Shown: one piece after another, positions 20,423 through 28,739 of the stretch | Layout of the letters: each line of letters opens with the position of its first letter | Numbering within the stretch: position 1 is the first letter of the stretch | NCBI RefSeq assembly: GCF_002305875.1 | Contig: NZ_CP022098.1 | Span: 1,426,001-1,490,000, forward strand | Origin: Cystobacter fuscus | GTDB lineage: Bacteria; Myxococcota; Myxococcia; Myxococcales; Myxococcaceae | Reading direction: 5' to 3' | DNA: 64,000 bases | The notes under the pieces: model-generated | Told to the model about the DNA's origin: nothing | The model's database searches: none | Seen by the model: only the letters and a program-made list of their open reading frames with translations | Program-made: the position numbers and the translations under genes

Positions 20423-20887
20423 ATGCGCAAGGCCATGTTCCTGGCAGTGAGTGTCGTGTCCCTGACCACCCCGATGCTGGGCTGTGTCGACAACGCCCAC
20501 GCGGAGGAGTCCTGGACGTTGACCACCATCGCCGATGCTCGCAGCGGCATTGCCTCGCCGGTGGACATGGCTCCGCCGGGTGATTCTCCGGGTGACATGT
20601 TTGTGTTTGATCAGCCACTGTTGAACGAGGCGAAGGAGAACATTGGCTCCAACAGCGGCTTCTGCATCCGGACGTTGCCCGGCCAGTTCAGTGAGTGCCA
20701 GTGGACGCTCACCATGGCCGACGGCACCATCACCGTCGCGGGCCGTGAGGCGGAGAGCGGCACCTCCTTGATTCCCATCGTCGGGGGCACGGGCGCTTAT
20801 GTGGGGGCGAGTGGGGTGCTGACGACGACCCCCAACGGAGACAGGACGTTCACCCAGGTGCTCACCTTTCTGAAGCCGAAGCAGTAG
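20423..20887 (+). CDS. Allene-oxide-cyclase/dirigent-like secreted protein
   Basis: 154 residues from the ATG at 20423, which has AAGGAAGA just upstream; the upstream extension of the frame is not protein-like. A signal sequence ends near LTTPMLGC, so it is probably a lipoprotein. The rest forms repeated beta strands with FVFDQPLLNE, IGSNSGFCIRTL and GGTGAYVGASGVLTT, a pattern shared by the allene oxide cyclase and dirigent beta-barrel superfamily known best from plants. Bacterial members have no assigned reaction, so the role is unknown. Confidence 0.72.
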   Translation: MRKAMFLAVSVVSLTTPMLGCVDNAHAEESWTLTTIADARSGIASPVDMAPPGDSPGDMFVFDQPLLNEAKENIGSNSGFCIRTLPGQFSECQWTLTMADGTITVAGREAESGTSLIPIVGGTGAYVGASGVLTTTPNGDRTFTQVLTFLKPKQ

Positions 20888-21246
20888 TGGCGCGAGCGGG
20901 GCATCGTGCCCCAGGTGGGGCGCCCTGCCTCACCCTCGCCGTGGGGGGCGGAGCCTTCTTCCAGAGGAAGACGCCCTGGCACATGCGCTGCAATCAACGG
21001 TTTGCGTACCGCCAGGGTTCTCCCCCTCTCCCTGGCGGGTACGTGCCTCGGGAGTTGGAGGGCTCGTCCTCCACTCCCTGAGGCATATTTATGGGCTGGC
21101 GCGCTCGAGCCGGATGCCGCGCGGAACTGATGCCTTTCGTTGAATGTGTGCGGTCGCCAGGCAGGTGGGCGTCCTCCAGGTTCCTGCTCTGCGTATTGCC
21201 GCTCGTTGACTCGGATAGACTCGAGCCATTTCCCAGGGAGTCATCC
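20888..21246. other. Intergenic region with one inverted repeat
   Basis: No gene is seen between the small lipoprotein and the nuclease-helicase gene. It contains a perfect 9-bp inverted repeat at 21009-21038 (CCGCCAGGG / CCCTGGCGG, 12-base loop) without a T-tract; it may be a terminator or just structure. The end of the region holds the Shine-Dalgarno for the next gene. Confidence 0.5.
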
Positions 21247-23352
21247 GTGGCGGGCAGACGCAAGAATCGCAACGAGCGGCCGACATCCGAGGAGGTGTCC
21301 GACGAGGCACTCCCTGATGCTTCGCCTTCCGCCCACCCTCCGAGGGCCGCGGATGGTGGGCAGATGTACTCCGCGGCACTGGGTACACAACACCTGTACC
21401 GTGCTCCGGTCCCGCGCTTCCTCGACGATGTGGACGCGGACTCGCTGCCAGGGATGCTCAAGGAGCGGTTCCAGGCGCTCGAAGGAGAATCACCGTCGGA
21501 AGGAGAGGTGACGGCCTGGAAGCACTCCCTGCGTGCGCTCGCCGAGGTCCTGCGTGACGAGCGGTTGCGGCGCTCGGAGATCTTCGTCGAGTTGTGGATG
21601 CCCATCCGGGGACGGCGGTGTGATGCCCTGCTGACGGGGAGGAACCTCGAGGGCCTTCTGTCGGCCGTGGTCGTCGAACTCAAGCAATGGACGATGGTGC
21701 GCACTTCTCCCTGGCGGGAAGAAGTCTCCGTGATGAATGACAGTCGTCCCCACCCCTCGGCCCAGGTGCGGGACTACGTGGGTTTTCTCCGGTACTACCA
21801 TTCAGCCTTCGTCCAGGACGGGGTCCACATCACCGGCTGCGTCTGGTTGCATGGGATGGAGGAGCCAAGGTCCATCTCGTTGTTGAGGAATCCCGATGCC
21901 TTCGGGGATCTCTTCCGCGAGTACCCCTTGTTCGTGAAGCGGGAGCAGCGTCGTTTCGCCGACTGGCTACACGCTCAGCTCGGGCATGGGGAGGGAACTC
22001 GAGCGGCGGAACTCATTGCCACCGGTCATACACGGCCTTCGGAGAAGCTCCTCGACATGGTCGTGCGCACCATCCAGGGTGAGTTCGAGTGGCGACTGCT
22101 CGACGTGCAGCGGCAGGCCTATCTGAGAATCATCACCGCCGTGGAGGAGGGCCGCTCGGACGGGTCTCGTACGGTGGTGTTGGTGAAGGGCGGCCCAGGC
22201 ACGGGCAAGAGCGTGCTGGCGATTCAACTCCTGGCACACGGTGCCAACAAGCACTGGCGCGTGGTTCATGCCACGGGCTCTCAGGCCTTCCAGACGAACC
22301 TCCAGGGCAAGACGCTCGCCTTCTCCGAGCAGCTTCACAAGACGCTCCAGGGAGTGCGTTTCAAGAAGGAACTGCCCATCGAGCAGATCTTCTGTACCTT
22401 CGCGGATGTCGCGAAGGCGGGAGCACGCCAGGCGGACGTGTTGGACCTGGTGGTGGCCGATGAGGCTCACCGGCTCTGGGATTTCCGCCGGATGAAGTTC
22501 CCGAACGGGAAGATCCGGCGGCTCTCGGACACTCCCATGATTGAAGAGGTGATCCGCGCGAGCCGCGTCACGGCATTCTTCCTCGACGACAACCAGGCTG
22601 TGCGTGCCGGTGAGATCGGCCAGTCGTCGGTGGTCCGTGAGGCGGCGAAGCGCCTCGGGGTGCGGCTGGTGGAACTGGAATTGGATCTGCAGTTCCGCTG
22701 TGGCGGCAGCGAGAGCTATGTCCGGTGGGTTGACGCCCTCCTGGGCTTTCGTGACAGCGCGGACCTCGCGTGGAGAGCGCAAGAGGCCTATGCGCTCGAG
22801 GTCGAGCCAGACATGGTCCGGATGGACCAGCGGCTGCGCGCGCTCCGCAATCAGGGATACCGCAGCCGGATCGTCGCGGGTTACTGCTGGCCGTGGTCAC
22901 CTGTGGGCTCGGGTCCGGAGCGTCTGGTGCGCGACGTGAAGGACAAGCGCTTCGGAGCGTGGAGCGCTCCGTGGATAGAGAAGACAGGTCAGGGGCGTAA
23001 ACCCCTGGAGAATCAGTACTATCGCTGGGCCAACGAGGACGAATACTACGAGCAGGTCGGGTCCATCTACTCGGTGCAGGGCTTTGAGTTCGACTACGTG
23101 GGCGTGATCTGGGGCGAGGATCTCGTCTGGCGCACGGATCGGTGGGTGGCGGACCTCTCGAAGAACAAGGACAAGACATTCAAGCGTGACGTCCGCGCGA
23201 GTGGCGAGGATGCCGTGATCAAGCTGCGCAACGTATACCGGGTACTTCTCTCGCGTGGAATGAGGGGCACCCACGTGTTCATCCTGGACGCGGAGACGCG
23301 GGAACATGTCGAGTCACTCCTTCGCGGACAGCGCGCGACACGCGTGGCGTGA
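21247..23352 (+). CDS. PD-(D/E)XK-like nuclease fused to SF1/DUF2075 helicase
   Basis: 701 residues from the GTG at 21247, chosen for the AGGGAG 7 nt upstream; the frame is open further upstream but that part is not protein-like. Residues about 110-150 hold a restriction-endonuclease-like core: RRCDALL (D126) and VVELKQW (E144, K146). Residues about 285-700 form a superfamily-1 helicase/DUF2075 ATPase: Walker A GGPGTGKS (315-322), Walker B DEAHRLW (405-411), a motif III-like FFLDDNQAV, and a C-terminal YRVLLSRGMRG arginine motif. Such nuclease-helicase fusions act on DNA and are often antiphage proteins; that role is inferred. It stands alone, with no visible partner. Confidence 0.8.
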   Translation: MAGRRKNRNERPTSEEVSDEALPDASPSAHPPRAADGGQMYSAALGTQHLYRAPVPRFLDDVDADSLPGMLKERFQALEGESPSEGEVTAWKHSLRALAEVLRDERLRRSEIFVELWMPIRGRRCDALLTGRNLEGLLSAVVVELKQWTMVRTSPWREEVSVMNDSRPHPSAQVRDYVGFLRYYHSAFVQDGVHITGCVWLHGMEEPRSISLLRNPDAFGDLFREYPLFVKREQRRFADWLHAQLGHGEGTRAAELIATGHTRPSEKLLDMVVRTIQGEFEWRLLDVQRQAYLRIITAVEEGRSDGSRTVVLVKGGPGTGKSVLAIQLLAHGANKHWRVVHATGSQAFQTNLQGKTLAFSEQLHKTLQGVRFKKELPIEQIFCTFADVAKAGARQADVLDLVVADEAHRLWDFRRMKFPNGKIRRLSDTPMIEEVIRASRVTAFFLDDNQAVRAGEIGQSSVVREAAKRLGVRLVELELDLQFRCGGSESYVRWVDALLGFRDSADLAWRAQEAYALEVEPDMVRMDQRLRALRNQGYRSRIVAGYCWPWSPVGSGPERLVRDVKDKRFGAWSAPWIEKTGQGRKPLENQYYRWANEDEYYEQVGSIYSVQGFEFDYVGVIWGEDLVWRTDRWVADLSKNKDKTFKRDVRASGEDAVIKLRNVYRVLLSRGMRGTHVFILDAETREHVESLLRGQRATRVA

Positions 23353-23602
23353 GCGCTCGGTTCAGGGCCACGACGTCGTGAGGGAGATTGGCATGGGGAG
23401 AGGGGGTACTTTCTTCCATGGGACGTGCCGGTCGTGTCAAAAGGAGGACGAGTACCAGGACGGGCGGGACAGTGAGCCAAGGAGTCCTGCTACGTTGTCC
23501 GAACCTTGTCGAGGAGGGGAGGGGCATGACAGGTGCTGACCAGCACGACGAACATGAGCGTCCCTTCCCACTCGTCACCCACTGACGATTGCGAGTCCTC
23601 CC

Positions 23603-24481
23603 ATGCTCCCTCCGGTGTTACCTCTGCCGGGAACGCGAGAGACCCTGGAAGCCCTGCTCTCCTTCGACACCAGCCCGCATGGCGGAGCTCACCTCGACTG
23701 TGCGTGCTGGCTGATCGAGCGATTGGCCGCACTCGGGTTCTCCTGCCGGTTGCATCGGCCCATCGAGAGCGCTCCTCCGCTGATTGAAGCGCACCGGCCC
23801 GCACGGGGACTCGCGGGACACGTGGTCCTGTACGGGCACTATGACGTGGCGTCCTGTCACCCGGACGCCCAGGGCTGGAGCACGCCGCCGCAGGTCCTGA
23901 CGGAAATGGAGGGCCGTTGGTTCGGCAGGGGAGTGGCCGACAACAAGGGGCCCCTCGCGGCCCGTCTCATGGCGCTGGCCCGGCTCGAGTCCACCCCCGC
24001 GATGACCTGGTTCATCCAAGGTGAGGAGGAAACGGGCTCCGCAGTGGCCTCCCAGGTCCTGGGTGAGCGCATCCCCGCCCTCCATGCGGACCTCTGGCTG
24101 GATGAGACGGGCTACCACGATCATGAGGAAGGAACGTTGCGGCTCATCGCGCGCCAGATGGGTCCCGCTTCACAACGGAGTCTTCCTCCGGACATGGTGA
24201 TGCAGAGCCTGCTCGATGACCTGCTGCTGCTGGCCAGGTGCTGGGGAATCGGGGCGCGCCTGGAGGTTCGTGGCTTGAACAAAGGGGCAGTCGATGGCGG
24301 ATGCCCCTTCAACTACTGCCTGCCGGTGGGAGCCCGCTACCTCGCCCTTGGCATCAATGACTCCCGCTCCCACATTCACGGCACCGATGAGTCGGTTCCT
24401 CTGTGGACCTTTGCCCTCCACGCCGAGGAACTCCGCGTGGTGTTCCGATGGGTCGATCGGATGACACGAGGCGCCTCATGA
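23603..24481 (+). CDS. M20-family metallopeptidase lacking the lid domain
   Basis: 292 residues, much shorter than typical M20 enzymes (about 370-480). All metal and catalytic positions are present: H79/D81 in LYGHYDV, D113 in GRGVADNKG, E141/E142 in QGEEETG, D167 in LDETGY and H259 in SHIHGTDE. Between D167 and H259 there are only about 90 residues, too few for the usual dimerisation (lid) domain, so it appears deleted. It would hydrolyse an amide or peptide bond with two zinc ions in the cytoplasm. Its stop overlaps the next start (ATGA), so it opens the plus-strand run of coupled genes. Confidence 0.82.
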   Translation: MLPPVLPLPGTRETLEALLSFDTSPHGGAHLDCACWLIERLAALGFSCRLHRPIESAPPLIEAHRPARGLAGHVVLYGHYDVASCHPDAQGWSTPPQVLTEMEGRWFGRGVADNKGPLAARLMALARLESTPAMTWFIQGEEETGSAVASQVLGERIPALHADLWLDETGYHDHEEGTLRLIARQMGPASQRSLPPDMVMQSLLDDLLLLARCWGIGARLEVRGLNKGAVDGGCPFNYCLPVGARYLALGINDSRSHIHGTDESVPLWTFALHAEELRVVFRWVDRMTRGAS

Positions 24482-26778
24482 GTGAGTCCCGGCTCGACGA
24501 TGCCACGGTTCGCGCCTACCTCACCCGGCTCGGTGTTTCGGAGTTCTCCCTGGATGCCGATGGGCTGACGCGCTTGATGAGAGCCCACCTCTTCGCGCTG
24601 CCCTTCCACAACCTGCCGTGGCTGGCGGGGCAGGACACCGCTCGTGGGGGTTTCTCGCTCGAGTCCGCCGTGGAAGGCAACCTCGCGGGCCTGGGCGGCA
24701 CCTGCGACCGCCTCACGCCCCCCTTCGTCGCCCTGCTGCGCGCCCTGGGCTTCGATGCATGGCTCACCGAGGCGCGAACCGATGGAGCCGACAACCATTG
24801 GGTGGGAATCGTTCACCTTCCCGAGGGGTTCTTCGCCGTGGACGTCGGGTACGGACACCCCTTCCCAAGACCTTTCGTCCTGGGCACGGAGCCGCTGGAG
24901 TTCACCTCCTACGGAGAGGTCTTCCGCTTCGAGCGGACAGGTGATGAGTGGTACCGGCTGTCTCACCTGCGCCCTGATGGAACGGTCCGCACCGGTTACC
25001 ACTTCACGCCAAGACCGTGTCTCTACCGCGTGAGCGAGCCGCGGCCCGATGCCCATCCGTTGCTCGAGTCGATTCGGGCGGTCCGGGTCTCGGAGTGGGT
25101 TCTGGCCTCGGTCCGTGATGGCCGCTACCGGCGCGTCGCGGGTGGTCTTGAGACCACGCGTCCGCTCGAAGGATGGGACGCCCTCGCCTCGCTGCTTCAC
25201 ACCACGATCGGGCTTCCCATGGAGCTGATCGATCAGGCCCTCCATGTCCCGCGGCGGCACGGGCCCGGCCTGTTCGGGGAGGCCGGACACGCCCGGCCTC
25301 CGCTCCGATTCATCCTCACTCTCGCGGTGACCGATCGCACCGAGGGGGTGGATGTCCTGCTTCGCTCCGTGGTCGAGACACTCGAGCGAGAGCAGCGCCC
25401 GAGTGCTTCCGTCGGCGTGCTTCTGCTCGACAATGGGCGGGCCGAGGCGCGGCGGGACGCGCTCGAGACGGTGCTGGAGGAAACCCGGCGGCGCGGGCTC
25501 CGGGTGACCCAGGTCCGGGCGCGACAGGAACTCGCGCGCCTCGCCCCCTCGCGGAAGTGGGGATTGCTGCCCATCGAAACACCGTTGCCTCTGCCTATCG
25601 GGGCTGCTCGCACGCTCCAGACGAGCCTCCTGCACGAGCACTTGCGGACGGGAAACCTGGAACTGCCTCATCCTCGTGACGGGCGGGGTCCCATTGCCGT
25701 GTGGATGCTGGACGATGACCTGGCCTTCCAGCGGCTGCGCGAGACAGCGGAGGGCTTCGTGGTGGAACCCGCGGAAGAACCCTTCCGCCGGGCGGAGCTG
25801 CTCTGGAGGCGCCATCCCGAGGTGTCCGTCGTCCTGGGCTCCTTCACGGGAGAGCCACCCATTCCGGGCTACGCGACGCTGTACGTCCAGACGCATGACC
25901 TGGCGGGCAATCTCCGAGCGATGGCGGCGCTTTCCCCCGAGGCGCCTTGGACGCCGGGTCCTTCTCCCCGCGAGCTGACCGACTACTACTACGATCATGC
26001 CCGGGGTTCGACGGCGCACCTCCAGACGGTGTTCCCCTGGATTCCTCCCGGTCGTGCGCCCTGGTGTGTCCGTGACGCCTTCAGAACGCTCTGCGAGTCG
26101 TTCACCCGGGTGCCTCACGGACAGCAGGTCACCCGGCCTCTGACCCACGTGCCCTCGAGCACGCTCGCACCGAGCCGCAACCGGGGCGGCAATGCGCTGT
26201 TCTTCGATCTGGATGCGCTGGTGGCGGCTCCCTATCCGGTGTTGAGGAGCGAGGACGGAGTCATGACCCGCCGGGCCGATACGCTTTGGGCGCACCTCAC
26301 CGCGCGCGAGCCCTCGAGCCGCATCGTTCAGGCGGACCTGGACTTGAGACATGGCAGATGGAGGGGTGATGGAAGCTCGCCCCTGACCGCGCAGCGGCCG
26401 GATCCCGTGGCGCTCCAGCGGTTCGTGGAGGGCCAGGAGCGGGGTGTGGTGCTGGCGCGATTGTTGGAGCGGGACACCGTCGTGGAGACCTCCAGCGCCG
26501 AACACGAGATCTCGGTGCGTCGGGAGTTGCTGGCGCGGAGTCGGGAAGGCGTGCGGCGGGCGGTCGCGGAGGCCCGTCGGGTGTTGGCTTCCGAGGAGGC
26601 CTGGTGGTGGCGGCAGGAGCGCGAGAGTGCGCATGCCTGCCTCACGGCACTGGCCCAGGTGGAGGAACTGGCTCGCGCCGTGGACGCGCTCGAGGATCCC
26701 GCGCTGCCCGAGCGGCTCGCGGACTTCGCCCGGCAGCTGGTCGAGTCCCTGCCGGAGTGGAGAGCGACATGGGGTTGA
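24478..26778 (+). CDS. NAT-like acyltransferase fused to GT-A glycosyltransferase
   Basis: 766 residues. Residues 1-250 resemble arylamine N-acetyltransferase: the LFALPFHNLPW segment, then a Cys-His-Asp triad at C76 (GGTCDRL), H107 (NHWVGIV) and D122 (FFAVDVGYG). In established family knowledge the triad of Salmonella NAT is Cys69-His107-Asp122, so the spacing fits. Residues about 275-620 look like a GT-A glycosyltransferase: RFILTLAVTDR start, VLLLDNG, and the metal-binding VWMLDDDLAF. A helical C-terminus of about 120 residues follows. The fusion suggests one protein forms an amide and a glycosidic bond; substrates are unknown. The ATG overlaps the M20 stop by 4 bases. Confidence 0.7.
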   Translation: MSESRLDDATVRAYLTRLGVSEFSLDADGLTRLMRAHLFALPFHNLPWLAGQDTARGGFSLESAVEGNLAGLGGTCDRLTPPFVALLRALGFDAWLTEARTDGADNHWVGIVHLPEGFFAVDVGYGHPFPRPFVLGTEPLEFTSYGEVFRFERTGDEWYRLSHLRPDGTVRTGYHFTPRPCLYRVSEPRPDAHPLLESIRAVRVSEWVLASVRDGRYRRVAGGLETTRPLEGWDALASLLHTTIGLPMELIDQALHVPRRHGPGLFGEAGHARPPLRFILTLAVTDRTEGVDVLLRSVVETLEREQRPSASVGVLLLDNGRAEARRDALETVLEETRRRGLRVTQVRARQELARLAPSRKWGLLPIETPLPLPIGAARTLQTSLLHEHLRTGNLELPHPRDGRGPIAVWMLDDDLAFQRLRETAEGFVVEPAEEPFRRAELLWRRHPEVSVVLGSFTGEPPIPGYATLYVQTHDLAGNLRAMAALSPEAPWTPGPSPRELTDYYYDHARGSTAHLQTVFPWIPPGRAPWCVRDAFRTLCESFTRVPHGQQVTRPLTHVPSSTLAPSRNRGGNALFFDLDALVAAPYPVLRSEDGVMTRRADTLWAHLTAREPSSRIVQADLDLRHGRWRGDGSSPLTAQRPDPVALQRFVEGQERGVVLARLLERDTVVETSSAEHEISVRRELLARSREGVRRAVAEARRVLASEEAWWWRQERESAHACLTALAQVEELARAVDALEDPALPERLADFARQLVESLPEWRATWG

Positions 26779-27821
26779 ACTTCCTGGTCACGGGCGGCTA
26801 CTTCGATGGCTCCGGGGAAGGTGCCGTGTGGCACGTGGATCTGACGAGCGCGCGAGCGGACGTGTTCCTGCGCTGGGTGCCTCCCGCGCACCTGCGCGTT
26901 CCCCGGAAGGGATTCGCGGGGGGTTGTCTCGCGAGTGAAGACTCGCTGTATGTGGCCGCGCATGCGGCCGTGGTCCGGGTCGGGCTGTCCAGCGCCAGGG
27001 TCACGGGAGTACTGCACCAACCCAGCTTCAACGACCTCCACCATGTCGCCGTCTCGGACGGGCGCCTGTACATCGTCAATACGGGGTTGGGGACGATCGA
27101 CATCCACGAGTTGGGAGGCCGCTTCGTCGGCTCGCACGCGCTGCTGCCCTCCTGGGCGAATCATTGGCGGATGTCGGGCCAGGATCCCTCGGACTGGTCC
27201 CATGTGCTGGATGGCGGATGGGACGGGGGGCCACCGGCGCCGTGGTTGGAGCCGCGCGAACTGGATGCCTACCATGACCTCGGTCACGACAGGCACCGGT
27301 TGCCCTTTGCCCGGTTGAAGGTTCCGGACTACCTCCATCCCAATCACATCCGCCCCACCTCCCAGCAGACACTGGTGACCTGTCTTTACGATGGCTCGGT
27401 GCGAGACTTGCGGACCTTCGAGACCGTCCTGAGCCTGCCGGAGTCCCACCCGCACGATGGGGTTCTCACGGGCGAGGCCTTCTGGACCACGAGCATCGAT
27501 GGCCGGGTGTATGCGGCGCCCCTCCGGGCGGGACGGGTATCGGGTGAGGCCGTGACGCGGTTGCAGGTCTTCGCCACGGGGCATGCGGGCTGGTGCCGCG
27601 GCTTGTGGACCGATGGCCGTCTGCTGGTCGTGGGATTGACGGAAGTGCGGCGAGGGAAGCTGCCACGGCACCGCTGGGCGGACCGGGAGCCGGAGGGAAC
27701 CGAGACCTCCCTGTTGTTGATGGATCTCTCCGATGGACGGCTGCTCGCGCGGGTCGACCTCACGGATTGTGAGCGGCACTCGAAGATCTACAGCATCCTC
27801 CCCTGGGGAGAGAGCTCATGA
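26769..27821 (+). CDS. Beta-propeller-like protein in glycan cluster
   Basis: 350 residues with no signal peptide. The sequence is a series of short strands with repeats such as GRLYIVNTG, SVRDLRTFE and GRVYAAPL, and ends with LLLMDLSDGRLLARVDL, which suggests a six- or seven-bladed propeller. It resembles the TIGR03032-type cytoplasmic propellers often found beside glycosyltransferases (inference, not tested). It overlaps the previous gene by 10 bases and the following gene by 4, so it belongs to the coupled run. A binding or catalytic role is not visible. Confidence 0.6.
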   Translation: MGLNFLVTGGYFDGSGEGAVWHVDLTSARADVFLRWVPPAHLRVPRKGFAGGCLASEDSLYVAAHAAVVRVGLSSARVTGVLHQPSFNDLHHVAVSDGRLYIVNTGLGTIDIHELGGRFVGSHALLPSWANHWRMSGQDPSDWSHVLDGGWDGGPPAPWLEPRELDAYHDLGHDRHRLPFARLKVPDYLHPNHIRPTSQQTLVTCLYDGSVRDLRTFETVLSLPESHPHDGVLTGEAFWTTSIDGRVYAAPLRAGRVSGEAVTRLQVFATGHAGWCRGLWTDGRLLVVGLTEVRRGKLPRHRWADREPEGTETSLLLMDLSDGRLLARVDLTDCERHSKIYSILPWGESS

Positions 27822-28726
27822 CCCGCCTGCTCATGTTGCACCGGGTGATACCCGACCAGGTGACGGCGTTTGGCCGACCCTCCTGCTACCGGTTGAGGGG
27901 AACGGCACTGACGTTGGAGGAACTCGATCGGGTGCTGGAAGCTGGGCCGTTCCGTTCTCTCGACGAAGTCACCGGAGCGCTCGAGGCGAACGAGCCTCCG
28001 CCGCCGGGGCTGGTGCTCACCTTCGATGACGGCTACCGGGAATGGATCGATCAGGTGGCGCCGCGGCTCGAGGAGCGGCGCATCCCCGCGACCTTCTTCG
28101 TCTGCCCGGCGTTCCTCGCGTCGGCCTCCCAGTCGCATCCGGTCGACGTGTTCTACTGGCTGCTCGATCATGCGAGGCATCCATGTTTCACGCTGCGATT
28201 GCCCGATGACATCTGGTTTCAGGGCTCGCTGGAGTCGGATGAGGGCAAGAACTCGCTCGTGCGTGGGAGCTTGAAGCAATTCGTGGTGAAGGGCCCTCGC
28301 GAGGAGGTGCGCGAAGTGTTGGCACGGCTCGCCGAGGCCCTGGGCGTCGCGTTGCCAGACGAGCTGCCCCGGGTACTCCATCCCTCGGAGCGTGAAGTCG
28401 AGGCCCTGGCTCGGGCCGGCCATGGATTGGGGGGACACGGGTTGAGCCATCGGCATCTGACGGAGATGGAGGTGGAGGCGGCGGCGTTGGAGATCAACAC
28501 TTCGCTGGAGTGGGTGGTCCGCTTGTCGGGGCAGCGCACCGCGCCATTCGCCTACCCCGATGGAAACTTCGATCAGCGCGTCGCGCACCTGGTCGAAGGG
28601 GCGGGCGCGACGTGTGCGCTCACCTGTCGACCGGGGCAGGTCATGCGTGAGTCTCCGCGCTTCCAACTGCCGAGGGAGTTCACCACGCCACGCCATCCCC
28701 TGGTCCAACCCGCTGGAGCCAGCTGA
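27818..28726 (+). CDS. Polysaccharide (NodB-type) deacetylase
   Basis: 302 residues. The NodB motifs are present: TFDDGY (about 69-74; catalytic and metal aspartates), HGLSHRHL (metal histidines) and FAYPDGNFD. It should remove N-acetyl groups from an amino sugar with a divalent metal. There is no signal peptide, so the substrate is likely a cytoplasmic precursor or an intermediate. The ATGA overlap with the propeller gene keeps it in the coupled run; the epimerase ATG lies 14 bases after its stop. Confidence 0.85.
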   Translation: MTRLLMLHRVIPDQVTAFGRPSCYRLRGTALTLEELDRVLEAGPFRSLDEVTGALEANEPPPPGLVLTFDDGYREWIDQVAPRLEERRIPATFFVCPAFLASASQSHPVDVFYWLLDHARHPCFTLRLPDDIWFQGSLESDEGKNSLVRGSLKQFVVKGPREEVREVLARLAEALGVALPDELPRVLHPSEREVEALARAGHGLGGHGLSHRHLTEMEVEAAALEINTSLEWVVRLSGQRTAPFAYPDGNFDQRVAHLVEGAGATCALTCRPGQVMRESPRFQLPREFTTPRHPLVQPAGAS

Positions 28727-28739
28727 GCCGGAGGTGACC

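Noticed and set aside
21009..21038. Inverted repeat as a terminator for the small lipoprotein
   Set aside because: The stem is perfect but more than 100 bases past the stop and without a T-tract, so I did not call it a terminator.
24376..26634. 752-codon minus ORF opposite the NAT-GT fusion
   Set aside because: Pro/Arg/Gln-rich shadow; the plus frame has the coupled start and enzyme motifs.
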